A stretch of 45,016 bases of DNA from an uncultured Anaerovibrio sp. (GCA_902786545.1 CADACU010000034.1:1-45016); one strand, 5' to 3'; shown: positions 16,553 through 28,207, counted from the stretch's first letter. Notes: generated by a model not told the origin, from the sequence alone. Made by a program: numbers and translations.

Positions 16553-17671
16553 GTGAAGCTCAATAATTTGAAGCTGGTAGGCTACCGCAACTATTCTGAA
16601 TTAAATTTGGATTTTTATGATTGTACGAATATATTGATTGGGAAAAATGCTCAAGGTAAGACAAATATTCTTGAGTCAGTTTGTTATGCCTCTATGGGGA
16701 GTTCCTTCCGTACCAATAATGAAAGTGATTTGATTATGTGGGGACGGCCGGGCAGCAGTATAACTCTTCATTTTCAGCGGATGGGGGTAGATAACAAGCT
16801 GGAATTTATTTTTGAGCGGGAAAAAAGAAGAAGAATTATTCATAATGGCAGTAATATTAGGGTAAAGGACCTTATTGGTGTATTTAACGCTGTTTTGTTT
16901 TCACCTGAGGATTTAAATTTAATAAAAGGTGCTCCAGCCGGACGAAGAAAATTTCTTGATGTGGAAATTTCTCAGGCAAGTCCGGCTTATTATGATGATT
17001 TGGTAAAATATAACCGACTTTTACAGCAACGAAATACCCTTTTAAAAAATATCAGAGAACATCGGGCTAACAAATCAATGTTGGATATGTGGGATGATCA
17101 GCTGGTGGAATGTGGTACGCGAATTATAAAAAAAAGAATAGAGGCTGTAAAAAAATTAAATATGCTGGCCAATCTTATGCAGCGGCGTATTTCTACCAAC
17201 GAAGAAAATCTTTTTATAAGTTATTTTATAAAGGGTTTGAATGAACCTGTGGACAAGATAGAAGAAAATCTAAATTTATGGTATAATGAAGCGTTGCTGC
17301 AAGTAAAAGATGAAGATATTTTTAAGGGATCTACCAGTATAGGCCCTCATCGTGATGACATAAATATCTATGTGAACGGTATAGATTTAAAGTCTTTTGG
17401 GTCACAGGGACAGCAGCGTACCGGTGTGTTATCCATGAAGCTTTCTGAGCTGGAATTTATCCGTTCTGAAAAAGGTGAATATCCTGTGCTGCTTCTTGAT
17501 GATGTTATGAGTGAACTGGATAGGGATCGGCGGCAGCAGCTATTGGATTTTATAAAAAAAGAAAATATCCAGACTATAATTACGGCTACTGATCAAGCCT
17601 ATTTTCCTGAGTTGGATACCGGAGTTTTTTATTTAGTTAATGACGGTAATGTTGATATTATTGGCGGGTGA
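16553..17671 (+). CDS. recF: DNA replication and repair protein RecF
   Basis: Protein of 372 residues with a GTG start. This SMC-like ATPase helps load RecA at gaps with RecO and RecR. The Walker A motif GKNAQGKTN is at about residues 30-38, the ABC signature lies in FGSQGQQRTGVLSMKL, and Walker B is PVLLLDDVMSELD near the end. GHRDD-type family residues are seen as GPHRDDI. It lies 6 nt after the S4 gene and 4 nt before the DUF721 gene, so they are probably co-translated. Confidence 0.96.
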   Translation: MKLNNLKLVGYRNYSELNLDFYDCTNILIGKNAQGKTNILESVCYASMGSSFRTNNESDLIMWGRPGSSITLHFQRMGVDNKLEFIFEREKRRRIIHNGSNIRVKDLIGVFNAVLFSPEDLNLIKGAPAGRRKFLDVEISQASPAYYDDLVKYNRLLQQRNTLLKNIREHRANKSMLDMWDDQLVECGTRIIKKRIEAVKKLNMLANLMQRRISTNEENLFISYFIKGLNEPVDKIEENLNLWYNEALLQVKDEDIFKGSTSIGPHRDDINIYVNGIDLKSFGSQGQQRTGVLSMKLSELEFIRSEKGEYPVLLLDDVMSELDRDRRQQLLDFIKKENIQTIITATDQAYFPELDTGVFYLVNDGNVDIIGG

Positions 17672-17675
17672 CAAT

Positions 17676-18155
17676 ATGGCAACTCATCGAAAAGGGAAGC
17701 TGGAAAAAATGAATATTATATTTTCCCAGTCCATAAAAGAAATGGGTGTGGGAAAGGAATTTTTCAGCCATATGGTACTGTATTATTGGCCTAAAATTGT
17801 TGGAAAGCATATTTCTGCCAATGTAAAACCTGTAAATATAGAATTTAAAAAATTATTTTTATATACTTCTCATCCAATATGGGCTAATCAGCTGTCCTAT
17901 ATGAAGGATGAAATAAAAAATAAAATAAATAATTTTATGGGTGAATATTTGGTTGAAGATATTGTTTTTACAAATAATAGACCGGTAAATATTACTGAGG
18001 AAAATAATTCGCCTGCAGTAAATATTGGATATGAAATAAATAAAATAAATTTAAGCGATAAAAAAATAGAAGAAATAAAAAATGATTTAAATAATGTCAA
18101 AAATGATGATTTAAAAAAAGTTATTTTTAAAGTTCGTCTTAATGATGAAAAATAG
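17676..18155 (+). CDS. DUF721 (DciA-like) protein
   Basis: Protein of 159 residues. The N-terminal 90 residues fit DUF721: a helix MNIIFSQSIKEMGV, then LYYWPKIVGKHISANVKPVNIEFKKLFLYTSHPIWANQLSYMKDEI. DUF721 includes DciA, a loader or modulator of the replicative helicase in bacteria without DnaC. It follows recF, the customary place. The C-terminal 65 residues are Asn/Lys-rich and look disordered. ATG at 17676 is preferred over 17640, which would overlap recF by 32 nt. Confidence 0.82.
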   Translation: MATHRKGKLEKMNIIFSQSIKEMGVGKEFFSHMVLYYWPKIVGKHISANVKPVNIEFKKLFLYTSHPIWANQLSYMKDEIKNKINNFMGEYLVEDIVFTNNRPVNITEENNSPAVNIGYEINKINLSDKKIEEIKNDLNNVKNDDLKKVIFKVRLNDEK

Positions 18156-18510
18156 TAATGAATGTAAAAGAAAGGCCAATATAGAACGGCTTGCTTCCAT
18201 TAGAAAATTTTTGATGGATATGCCTTGGGCCAGATACTGTGATATTGAAAAGGAAATTCCTTGCAATGCTGATGAAGTAAATGAAGAGCGGATAATTTTG
18301 ATGCAAAAATTAGCTGCAAAAATAAACATAAAAAATACTGATTGTTTTGAAATGTCATTATTGACCATGCTTTATAAATCAGTTCCGCCGGAAAAAGTGA
18401 CTGATGAATTAAAGGAAAGTACCATAAAAAAATTCCGTTATGATTTTATTGATGGTTATAAATATGCCAGAAAAGATAATATAAAAAAATATAAGAAATA
18501 TAAGAAATAA
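18142..18510 (+). CDS. Small basic protein of unknown function between dciA-like gene and gyrB
   Basis: Protein of 122 residues overlapping the DUF721 gene by 14 nt (a start at the next ATG, 18145, is also possible). The middle reads FLMDMPWARYCDIEKEIPCNADEVNEERIILMQKLAAKIN, mostly helical, and the C-terminus ends in a Lys/Tyr-rich tail (KKYKKYKK). I do not recognise the family. Its place inside the replication operon and translational coupling suggest a conserved role in that context, perhaps nucleic-acid binding given the basic tail, but this is inference. Confidence 0.7.
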   Translation: MMKNSNECKRKANIERLASIRKFLMDMPWARYCDIEKEIPCNADEVNEERIILMQKLAAKINIKNTDCFEMSLLTMLYKSVPPEKVTDELKESTIKKFRYDFIDGYKYARKDNIKKYKKYKK

Positions 18511-20544
<2,034 letters not shown>

Positions 20545-20673
20545 TTTTTTGATGTTTTTTAATTTATTTTTCATCAAAAAGATGTATAATCTCTTTATAT
20601 AAAGGCTTTCCTTCCATAGAGAAGGTGGTAGTCTGAAATATGATATTTAATATTAAAGAGGTGAAATATTATT

Positions 20674-21537
20674 ATGAATACCATAAAAACTACAGTATTG
20701 ATGGCCCTGTTAATGGGTATTATGGTTGCTATAGGCAGTGCTTTTGGCGGTCGTCATGGTGCCATGCTGATGCTGATGATTTCGCTGGGAATGAACTTTT
20801 TTACCTACTGGTTCAGTGATACTATGGTGTTGAAGATGTATGGAGCCAGAGAAATAACTGAGCAGGAAGCTCCACAGTTGTATGGTATGGTGGCCGGATT
20901 AGCGGCTCGGGCTGAATTGCCTATGCCAAAGGTGTGCATTGTAAACAGTGCTATACCAAATGCTTTTGCCACCGGTCGTAATCCGTCCCATGCGGCGGTA
21001 GCAGTTACAACTGGTATTATGAATGCATTGTCACCACAGGAATTAAGTGGTGTACTGGCTCATGAGCTGTCCCATATAAAACATCGCGATACATTGATTT
21101 CCTGTGTTGCAGCTGCTATTGCCGGTGTAATTTCTATGCTGGCCAATATTGCCCAATGGTCAATGATTTTTGGTAGCTCAGATGATGAAGATAACGGTGG
21201 AAATATCATTGGTTTGCTGGCTACCATTATTTTAGCCCCAATAGCGGCTATGCTTATTCAGATGGCAATATCAAGGTCCAGAGAATATGAAGCTGATAAA
21301 TCCGGCGGTGAAATATGTGGAAATCCAAACTTTTTGGCTGATGCACTGCAGAAGATAGAGTATTATTCTTTGCATGCACGACCAATGGATCAGGCAACTC
21401 CGGCCACATCCCATATGTTTATTATCAATCCGCTTTCCGGATCAAGAAAGACCTTTACCAGTCTGTTTAGTACTCATCCGGATACTGGTGAAAGAATTGC
21501 TCTTTTGCGTCAGCAGGCTGCTGCTATGGGAAAATAA
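20674..21537 (+). CDS. htpX: Zinc metalloprotease HtpX
   Basis: Protein of 287 residues, an M48-family membrane protease for misfolded membrane proteins. It has two N-terminal hydrophobic helices (residues about 5-60), the zinc motif HELSH near residue 130 and the third ligand region SREYEADKSGGEICG near 207. Hydrophobic segments around 145-195 complete the HtpX pattern. It lies 129 bp after gyrB with its own TATAAT-like box at 20585-20590 and ends in a strong terminator. Confidence 0.94.
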   Translation: MNTIKTTVLMALLMGIMVAIGSAFGGRHGAMLMLMISLGMNFFTYWFSDTMVLKMYGAREITEQEAPQLYGMVAGLAARAELPMPKVCIVNSAIPNAFATGRNPSHAAVAVTTGIMNALSPQELSGVLAHELSHIKHRDTLISCVAAAIAGVISMLANIAQWSMIFGSSDDEDNGGNIIGLLATIILAPIAAMLIQMAISRSREYEADKSGGEICGNPNFLADALQKIEYYSLHARPMDQATPATSHMFIINPLSGSRKTFTSLFSTHPDTGERIALLRQQAAAMGK

Positions 21538-21546
21538 GGACAAATT

Positions 21547-21589
21547 AAAATGACTTACTTTGAAGTATTATTTCAAAGTAAGTCATTTT
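21547..21589. terminator. Bidirectional terminator between htpX and the kinase-like gene
   Basis: An 18-bp perfect stem, AAAATGACTTACTTTGAA (21547-21564) with its complement at 21572-21589, closes a 7-nt loop. A-tract and T-tract flanks allow termination of both convergent genes. Confidence 0.9.
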
Positions 21590-21590
21590 T

Positions 21591-22163
21591 TTACATTTTT
21601 GAAATCATATCAGGAGTAAAATTGGCGGTAAGTCCCATAATTGCCATCAGCTGATTGAAGGATTTCTCACCATTGCCATTATTTTTTATAACATGATCTG
21701 TTATTTTCCAGTTTTCAAACTCACCGTTATTTTCTGCATATTCCAGATGATATTTCATATCTATGTTGTTATGGCCCATCTTTAACATTCGGTCTATCAG
21801 GGTTACATAATCAGCCATAATATATATGGTCTCAAGATTTTTTGGAAAAATCTTGCTAAGCTGCTTTACCCCATTGGAATTTAGAAAAGTAACGCATACA
21901 CGGTGACTGTTTAGGGCATTTAGCACATCATCCTTCAGAAGACCATAATAGTCACCCTTGTAGTTTGTTTTTACAATCCATTCCTTTTGCATAAAGTTTG
22001 ACTGACTTAAAAAAATAGTAGTTTTCCTATTTTTATCCTGGGGAGTTGGAACCCTGGTGGTATGCACTGGAATACAGTAAACACCCATTTCTATTAGTTT
22101 GTGTATCAGCGTAGTCTTACCACAGGCATGAGGTCCTACTAATGCATAAATCTTACTGGTCAT
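21591..22163 (-). CDS. Guanylate-kinase-like P-loop protein
   Basis: Protein of 190 residues. The P-loop GPHACGKTT lies at residues about 9-17 and is followed by HTTRVPTPQ, which resembles the TTRxP nucleotide-binding stretch of guanylate kinase. The later FLSQSNFMQKEWIVKTNYKGDYYGL matches the region where guanylate kinase has F-x-E...G-YYGT. The C-terminal part (residues 120-190) is less conserved. It probably phosphorylates or binds a nucleotide, but a dedicated Gmk is normally linked to rpoZ, so this is likely a paralogue. It is a lone gene convergent with htpX. Confidence 0.6.
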   Translation of the reverse strand: MTSKIYALVGPHACGKTTLIHKLIEMGVYCIPVHTTRVPTPQDKNRKTTIFLSQSNFMQKEWIVKTNYKGDYYGLLKDDVLNALNSHRVCVTFLNSNGVKQLSKIFPKNLETIYIMADYVTLIDRMLKMGHNNIDMKYHLEYAENNGEFENWKITDHVIKNNGNGEKSFNQLMAIMGLTANFTPDMISKM

Positions 22164-22310
22164 ATGAAATCACCATCAATTCTTTTTACATAAAGCTAAT
22201 AAAAGTACGCTATATAAAGATATTATCACAAAACAAAATAAAGATAAACAATAAAAACCCTAAATATTATTAAAAACAAGATTATTTATAAATTATTGGG
22301 AATATTTAAT

Positions 22311-22404
22311 TTATAACGAGCTTTAAGATGTCCCCCACCTCGTTGAAACGCTAATTGGAAGATTTTTCTTCTAAAGAAGAAAAATTTGAACAATGGCGTT
22401 ATAA
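22311..22404 (+). repeat. Modular hairpin repeat, copy 1 (short form, 94 bp)
   Basis: Runs from TTATAACGAG to GGCGTTATAA. The right module AACGCTAATTG...CAATGGCGTT with its inner AGATTTTTCTTC/GAAGAAAAATTT stem is complete. The left module is reduced: after CCCCCAC it jumps directly to CTCGTT, but the outer AACGAG/CTCGTT stem is kept. It lies between a leftward and a rightward gene. Confidence 0.85.
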
Positions 22405-22409
22405 AACAT

Positions 22410-22485
22410 AAAACGGGCAGCAACCGAACGCTACCCGTTTTACGCCATCTACCTATTTCCACCAAAACACTGTCCCCACAGTGTT
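22410..22485. other. Two hairpins before the ppx gene
   Basis: AAAACGGGCAG (22410-22420) pairs with CTACCCGTTTT (22431-22441) with one mismatch. AACACTGT (22466-22473) pairs perfectly with ACAGTGTT (22478-22485) around CCCC. The intergenic region 22164-22571 holds these, repeat copy 1 and an AT-rich promoter segment. Their role is unknown; terminators on either strand or a small RNA are possible. Confidence 0.4.
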
Positions 22486-22571
22486 CACCCAAGTCCTATA
22501 TTAGCATAATTTTATATGTTTAGCAATGTAATTATGGTATTATAAAGGAAAAAGTTTTGGGGGAAATAAAA

Positions 22572-23477
22572 ATGATTCAGGCGATTATCGATATAGGCTC
22601 AAATACTGTACGGATGGCCATTTACGATATAGAAGGAGACAAAATAGAATTTATTCATAAAAAAAAGCATATGCTGGGACTGGCAGCCTATCTTGATAAA
22701 AATGTAATGACCCAAGCGGGGATTGATAAGGTATGTGAAATTTTGGATGAATATAAGTCGTTCCTTCAAATATTCAGTATTGATAATGTTATTGCCTTTA
22801 CTACGGCAGCTCTTCGCAATTGTCATAACAGCCGTGAGGCAGTAGGAGAAATTATAAATAGGACCGGTATTGATATAAGGATTTTATCCGGGGATCAGGA
22901 AGCTGAATACGATTATGTTGGTGCTACAAGAAATATAAATATGGATGATGGATTGCTGGTAGATATCGGTGGGGGAAGTACTGAGCTGGTATATTACAAG
23001 AACAGGCATATAAAAAATATAATAAGTTTACCTATAGGTTCTTTAGGGTTGAAAACTGAATTTTGTAATTCAGTAATACCCAATAATGACGAAGTGGAAA
23101 AAATGTATGTGAAGGTCCGGGAAATAATGGCGGCTGCCACGGATTTTTCTGATATTAAAAGTGAGTCAATATGCGGGATTGGCGGAACATATAAGGGAAC
23201 CATGGCCCTTTATAATGCCCTTTACACTAATGATAAACGAAATGTGATGGCAGATTCAGGAAAAATAAAGGAAATGATAAGTCGTTTTGGAAAAAATGGA
23301 CGATTAAACCAGACTGATGCGGTTATATTTATGAAAAATATACCTGATAGGATAAATACTATTATTTCAGGTATGGTAATAGCCGATGTGATATCCGATA
23401 AATTCGGGGTAAAAAATATAGTTTACAGTGATTCCGGCGTAAGGGAAGGATTTATATATTCAGAAATAATAAAATGA
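22572..23477 (+). CDS. Ppx/GppA family phosphatase
   Basis: Protein of 301 residues of the actin-like fold. IDIGSNTVRMAIYD at the N-terminus and DIGGGSTELVYY near residue 133 are the phosphate loops of exopolyphosphatase and guanosine pentaphosphatase. It probably removes phosphate from polyphosphate or pppGpp, linking it to the stringent response. It is at the short end for the family and lacks the HD-like C-terminal domain of longer Ppx. ATG at 22572 has GGGGGAA upstream. It precedes gyrA by 113 bp. Confidence 0.85.
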   Translation: MIQAIIDIGSNTVRMAIYDIEGDKIEFIHKKKHMLGLAAYLDKNVMTQAGIDKVCEILDEYKSFLQIFSIDNVIAFTTAALRNCHNSREAVGEIINRTGIDIRILSGDQEAEYDYVGATRNINMDDGLLVDIGGGSTELVYYKNRHIKNIISLPIGSLGLKTEFCNSVIPNNDEVEKMYVKVREIMAAATDFSDIKSESICGIGGTYKGTMALYNALYTNDKRNVMADSGKIKEMISRFGKNGRLNQTDAVIFMKNIPDRINTIISGMVIADVISDKFGVKNIVYSDSGVREGFIYSEIIK

Positions 23478-23590
23478 TCCGGTAAGGACGGCTGTCCTAT
23501 TATTAGTGCCGGTGGTATTCCTAAAAGCCTTAAAATATGGTATAATTAAGCGTTGATTGAATTTCGAAATATGATTTTTGAGGTGAGATA

Positions 23591-26020
23591 GTGGAATTTG
23601 GTGAAGGTAAGATTTTACCTGTAAATCTGGAACAGGAAATGCGTAATTCTTATATAGATTATGCCATGAGTGTTATTGTATCCAGAGCAATCCCAGATGT
23701 GCGTGATGGCTTAAAGCCAGTTCATAGAAGAATTTTATATGCCATGCAGGAAGCGGGTATGACTTCCGGCAAGCCTTATAAGAAATCTGCCCGTATCGTC
23801 GGTGAAGTACTGGGTAAATATCATCCACACGGTGATAGCTCAGTATATGATGCTATTGTTCGTATGGCTCAGGATTTCTCCATGCGGTATCTTTTGGCAG
23901 ATGGGCACGGAAATTTTGGCTCTGTGGATGGAGATCCGGCGGCGGCCATGCGTTATACCGAGGTCCGTATGTCAAAAATTTCCGAGCTGATGCTGCAGGA
24001 TATTGACAAGGAAACGGTAGATTTCGTACCTAACTATGACGAATCATTAAAGGAACCATGTGTACTTCCGTCCAAATTTCCGGAGCTGTTGGTAAATGGT
24101 ACATCCGGTATAGCGGTAGGTATGGCTACCAATATTCCTCCACATAATATGAATGAGGTTATTGATGGCGTGCTTATGCTGATTGATAATCCTGATGCTA
24201 CAGCTGAGGAGCTGATGACTGTTATTAAGGGGCCTGATTTCCCTACTGGCGGTCTTATTATGGGAAACAGTGGTATCAAGAATGCTTATACCACTGGTCG
24301 CGGTCAAATAAAAATGCGGGCAAAGGCCAATATCGATACCATGGCCAATGGTAAGCCGCGGATTATTGTCAGTGAACTTCCTTATCAGGTAAACAAGGCT
24401 AAGCTGATTGAAAAGATTGCTGAATTGGTGCGGGATAAGCAAATAGAAGGTATTACCGACCTCAGAGATGAGTCGGACCGTAGCGGTATGCGGATTGTTA
24501 TTGAACTAAGAAAGGATATCAATCCTGATGTATTGCTGAATCAGCTGTACAAGCATACTCAGATGCAGGAAACCTTCGGTGTTATTATGCTGGCTTTGGT
24601 GGATAACCAGCCTAAGGTACTTACCTTAAAGCAGGTTCTTCACTACTATATCAAGCATCAGGAGGATGTAATTACCCGTCGTACCAGATATGAGCTGGCA
24701 AAGGCAGAAGCCAGAGCCCATATTTTGGAAGGATTGAATATTGCTCTTGATCATATTGATGCGGTAATCAGCACTATTAGGAGCAGCAGAACAGCTGACA
24801 TTGCCCGGGAAGCTCTGATGGAGGGCTTTAGTCTCAGTGAAAAGCAGGCTCAGGCTATTCTTGATATGCGTCTCCAGCGGCTTACCGGCTTGGAGCGGGA
24901 AAAGATTGAGGAAGAATATCAGGAAATCTTGAAGAAGATTGACTGGTTGAAGTCAGTATTGGCTGATGAGTGGAAAATTATGGAAATCATCAAGGAAGAG
25001 CTGACTGAGGTTAAGCAGAAGTTTGGTGATGAGCGCCGTACCAATATTACTCACGATATGAGTGAGATTGATATTGAGGATATGATTGCCGATGATGATG
25101 TAGTGGTTACTATTACCCATCGGAATTATATCAAGCGCATTAAGCTTGATACCTATAGAAGACAGAACAGGGGTGGTACCGGGGTAAATGGTATGCCAAC
25201 CAAGGAGGATGATTTTGTTGAAAATCTTCTGATTACCACCAACCATCACACTATTCTGTTCTATACCAACAAGGGTAGGGTATATTATCTCAAGGCTTAT
25301 CAGATTGCAGAAGCCAGTCGTACTGCCAAGGGAACGGCCCTGATTAACCTGTTGAAGCTGGATACAAATGAGAAGGTAACGGCGGTTATTCAGGTGCGGG
25401 ATTATGATCCGGAGAAGTATCTCTTTATGGCGACCAAGATGGGTATTGTAAAGCGTGTCAGCCTGTCTGACTTCAATACTTCCAGAAAGATTGGCGTTAT
25501 TGCCATTAACCTGGATGAAGGCGATGACCTGATTGGGGTTAAGATTACTGATGGTAAGCAGAAGATGATGCTGGGTACCAAAGATGGTATGGCCATTGCT
25601 TTCGACGAAGAACAGGTTCGGGTAATGGGACGAATTGCCCGTGGTGTAAAGGGTATCCGCCTTTCTAAGGGTGATGAGGTTGTAGCTATGGACACTCTGA
25701 AGGAAGATGCAGATGTACTTACTGTAACCGAATGTGGTTTAGGCAAGCGTACTACCATTGACCAGTATACGGTTCAGAACCGGGGTGGCAAGGGTTTGAT
25801 TAACCTGAAGGTTACGGAAAAGACCGGATCTGTTATCGGTATGTCTGTGGTGAAGGAAGATCATGAGCTGCTTTTGATTACAGCTTCCGGTGTGGTTCTT
25901 AGAACCTCTATCAGTGGTATAAGCCAGATTGGCCGGAATACCCAGGGGGTTATCATTATGAAGCCAGCTGAAGGGGATAAGGTATCGTCTATGGCAACCC
26001 TTCTGCAAAAGAACGATTAA
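23591..26020 (+). CDS. gyrA: DNA gyrase subunit A
   Basis: Protein of 809 residues, GTG start with GAGGTGA upstream. This is the cleavage and DNA-wrapping half of gyrase. The catalytic Tyr is Tyr122 in AAMRYTE. The quinolone-determining region reads [11 protein letters not shown] with Ser83 and Asp87, the residues of the susceptible form. A coiled coil with ARAREAL-type sequence follows, and the C-terminal beta-pinwheel has repeated blades; the GyrA box is seen as [12 protein letters not shown] (QRGGKG in many species). It is separated from gyrB by three genes. Confidence 0.97.
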   Translation: MEFGEGKILPVNLEQEMRNSYIDYAMSVIVSRAIPDVRDGLKPVHRRILYAMQEAGMTSGKPYKKSARIVGEVLGKYHPHGDSSVYDAIVRMAQDFSMRYLLADGHGNFGSVDGDPAAAMRYTEVRMSKISELMLQDIDKETVDFVPNYDESLKEPCVLPSKFPELLVNGTSGIAVGMATNIPPHNMNEVIDGVLMLIDNPDATAEELMTVIKGPDFPTGGLIMGNSGIKNAYTTGRGQIKMRAKANIDTMANGKPRIIVSELPYQVNKAKLIEKIAELVRDKQIEGITDLRDESDRSGMRIVIELRKDINPDVLLNQLYKHTQMQETFGVIMLALVDNQPKVLTLKQVLHYYIKHQEDVITRRTRYELAKAEARAHILEGLNIALDHIDAVISTIRSSRTADIAREALMEGFSLSEKQAQAILDMRLQRLTGLEREKIEEEYQEILKKIDWLKSVLADEWKIMEIIKEELTEVKQKFGDERRTNITHDMSEIDIEDMIADDDVVVTITHRNYIKRIKLDTYRRQNRGGTGVNGMPTKEDDFVENLLITTNHHTILFYTNKGRVYYLKAYQIAEASRTAKGTALINLLKLDTNEKVTAVIQVRDYDPEKYLFMATKMGIVKRVSLSDFNTSRKIGVIAINLDEGDDLIGVKITDGKQKMMLGTKDGMAIAFDEEQVRVMGRIARGVKGIRLSKGDEVVAMDTLKEDADVLTVTECGLGKRTTIDQYTVQNRGGKGLINLKVTEKTGSVIGMSVVKEDHELLLITASGVVLRTSISGISQIGRNTQGVIIMKPAEGDKVSSMATLLQKND

Positions 26021-26036
26021 GTTAATTTCAAAGCAT

Positions 26037-26070
26037 AAAAAATCGCTCTCATAAGAGAGCGATTTTTTTT
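26037..26070. terminator. Terminator after gyrA (bidirectional)
   Basis: AAAAAATCGCTCTC (26037-26050) pairs with GAGAGCGATTTTTT (26055-26068) around ATAA, with T-runs on both strands. It serves gyrA and the convergent LCP gene. Confidence 0.92.
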
Positions 26071-26076
26071 AACCAA

Positions 26077-27318
26077 TTATTGAGCAGTTTTGCCGGCAGA
26101 TGGTATACCTGGCGATGGTGCCGGTGATCTACCACCACTGCTTGGCTTTTTGCTAGGAACCGAATCCGATGTACTATCTTCTTGTTCGTACGGATCCTTT
26201 AACAGTCTGCTGTCAGTGGAAGGATTTTTAGCCTTCTTTCGGGTTTTTACCTCATCCTCATTTTCCTGCCGGTTCAACCGCTTGGTTTCCTCTGCGTTGA
26301 GTTCTACGGCATTGGTTGGTATAGATTCCTCATACTCCAGTGCATCCCTTTCCATGGAGTTTCGGATGCTGGTACTCATTGGCACATCCAGAGTATTGGC
26401 AATGGTAGTTCTGAGCTTGGATAAATCAGGCACCCAGTAGCTTACTCCATCAATATAGACAGGTTTGCCCGGCAGCATTTCTGATTGCAATCCTGAGTGC
26501 TTGGCTTCCTTTAAAGTAGTTAAAAATTCTATAATCTGTTTTACTGATAAATCAGTTCTGATACTGCTGACTACTTCTTTGACAATAGCCGGTATGCGTG
26601 GAATGATAGCCGGTGAAGTCAGCTTATCCATTACTGCCTGCATAAATTTTTGCTGGCGGCTGATACGGCCAATGTCACCCTCTTCGTCACGATAGCGTAC
26701 ATAGGTAATGGCTGTTTTGCCGTCCATATGCTGCATACCTGGTTGCAGGTCGATTAACAAGCCACCGTCATCATCCCAGATATCTTCGTAGTACATCCTT
26801 TTTTCAACATTTATATCCACACCACCGATGGCGTCAATAATCTTCTTAAAGGATTGGATGTTAATGATGACATAATGCTCCATCTGAACTCCAAGCAGAT
26901 TTTCTACTGTATCCTGAGTCAATTGGTAACCACCATAGGCATATGCTGCATTGATTTTATCAAATCCATTGCCCTTGATTTTTACTCTTGTATCTCGTGG
27001 GATAGACAGGATAGCTGCTTTTTTCTTTTTAGGGTCAAGAGTAGCCACCATTAAGGTATCGGAACGGCCCACATCGCCTTCACGCTCATCTACGCCCATA
27101 ATCATAACCATAATCTTGTCTTTGGCTACCATGAGATTTTCTTTATTAGGTTTGGCCGGTTTACTGAAAAAACCTGAGGAGGCAAAAAAAGCACCTGCCA
27201 AAGCGGCCATGATAAAGGCAACTAACAGCAAAAATATAGGCCAAAAGTGGCTTTTCTTTTTCCGGTGCCGTCGTGACCGGTATATAGGCTGTTGTTGCTG
27301 ATAATTTCTCTTTTGCAA
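26077..27318 (-). CDS. LCP (LytR-CpsA-Psr) family protein
   Basis: Protein of 413 residues. A basic N-terminus (RSRRHRKKKSHF) precedes one membrane helix at about residues 25-50. The LCP domain follows, with VMIMGVDEREGDVGRSDTLMV, LSIPRDTRVKI and AYAYGGYQLTQDTVENLLG, and the Arg-rich ITYVRYRDEEGDIGRISRQQKFM stretch. LCP enzymes move lipid-linked polymers onto peptidoglycan. The C-terminal 90 residues are disordered, rich in Ser, Pro, Glu and Lys. The start appears to be TTG with only a weak ribosome site. A role in attaching cell-wall glycans fits the family but not specifically this organism. Confidence 0.88.
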   Translation of the reverse strand: MQKRNYQQQQPIYRSRRHRKKKSHFWPIFLLLVAFIMAALAGAFFASSGFFSKPAKPNKENLMVAKDKIMVMIMGVDEREGDVGRSDTLMVATLDPKKKKAAILSIPRDTRVKIKGNGFDKINAAYAYGGYQLTQDTVENLLGVQMEHYVIINIQSFKKIIDAIGGVDINVEKRMYYEDIWDDDGGLLIDLQPGMQHMDGKTAITYVRYRDEEGDIGRISRQQKFMQAVMDKLTSPAIIPRIPAIVKEVVSSIRTDLSVKQIIEFLTTLKEAKHSGLQSEMLPGKPVYIDGVSYWVPDLSKLRTTIANTLDVPMSTSIRNSMERDALEYEESIPTNAVELNAEETKRLNRQENEDEVKTRKKAKNPSTDSRLLKDPYEQEDSTSDSVPSKKPSSGGRSPAPSPGIPSAGKTAQ

Positions 27319-27432
27319 AAATGTCGCTTCTTTCTATAATATGTAGGAAATTATAAAACAAACTGCCTTGATATTATACGGTTAAAAAAAAACTAATGCA
27401 ACAAATATGTGAAATTTATTAAAAAAATTAAA

Positions 27433-27592
27433 ATATCCACAGAATGAGTTGGATATTTTGGTAAATTATTATCTATATATTGTGTATGAGGAGAATTTTA
27501 CTACCATATATTGAGTTTTCCACAAAGTTATCAACATTATCCACAGAAAATGGACACTTTCTATGTGAATATTTACAGGAAAATGTGGATAA
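27433..27592. promoter_or_regulatory. DnaA-box cluster outside the main origin (right)
   Basis: The 400-bp gap between the LCP gene and cdd contains ATATCCACA (27433-27441, one mismatch), TTTTCCACA (27516-27524, one mismatch), TTATCAACA (27528-27536, one mismatch), TTATCCACA (27537-27545, perfect) and TGTGGATAA (27584-27592, perfect). It is about 14 kb right of the dnaA-upstream cluster. A 61-codon open frame across it is not believed to be a gene. Confidence 0.65.
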
Positions 27593-27717
27593 CTTATGTA
27601 TTAAAGCAATGAATTTTATACTTGAAATTAAAAATTACATTGATAAAATTGTATATATAGAATAAAATTAACTTGTAGAGCTGTACATTTAATTGAAAGA
27701 AAAGGAGCCAGGATAGT

Positions 27718-28182
27718 ATGATTAACGAAGAAATTTGTGATACCATGATTAAAATGGCCAAGGATGCCAGAATGAAATCCTACAGTCCTTATTCAAAGAT
27801 TAAAGTTGGTGCCTGCATTTTGGCATCTGATGGTACCTTGTATTCAGCCTGCAATGTTGAAAACGGCTCAATGAGTTTGACTGTATGCGCTGAGCGTGCG
27901 GCGGTTTATAAGGCTGTATCCGATGGAAAAAGAGAATTTGATGCTGTGGCAGTAGTTGCTGACACAGAAAATCCATTTGTGCCTTGTGGTGGATGCCTGC
28001 AGGTAATGGCTGAATTTGATATCAATGAAATTGTTATGGCCAATCTTGATGGCGATATAAGAGTTATGCAGCTCAGTGAACTGGCCCCGTTTGTTTCTTA
28101 TATGGGTATTAACCATGTCAAGGAGCACTACGAAGACCACTTCAGTATCTTTGGTTTTGATGATGAAGATGAGCTGCTGTAA
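27718..28182 (+). CDS. cdd: Cytidine deaminase
   Basis: Protein of 154 residues that converts cytidine and deoxycytidine to the uridine forms for pyrimidine salvage. The zinc site is visible as CNVENGSMSLTVCAERAAV (catalytic Glu in C-A-E) near residue 50 and PCGGCLQVMAEF near residue 85. The SPYSKIKVGACIL N-terminal block is typical. The C-terminal 25 residues extend beyond the common 130-residue form. AAGGAG precedes the ATG, and the gene ends in a long hairpin terminator. Confidence 0.94.
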   Translation: MINEEICDTMIKMAKDARMKSYSPYSKIKVGACILASDGTLYSACNVENGSMSLTVCAERAAVYKAVSDGKREFDAVAVVADTENPFVPCGGCLQVMAEFDINEIVMANLDGDIRVMQLSELAPFVSYMGINHVKEHYEDHFSIFGFDDEDELL

Positions 28183-28207
28183 GACAATAGAATAGTGCTG
28201 TGCCTAT

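Noticed and set aside
22286-22492. A 68-codon leftward frame
   Set aside because: It consists of repeat copy 1 and adjacent hairpins, so it is a by-product of the repeat sequence.
27480-27665. A 61-codon frame in the right DnaA-box cluster
   Set aside because: It runs through several DnaA boxes, has no convincing ribosome site, and looks like AT-rich regulatory DNA.
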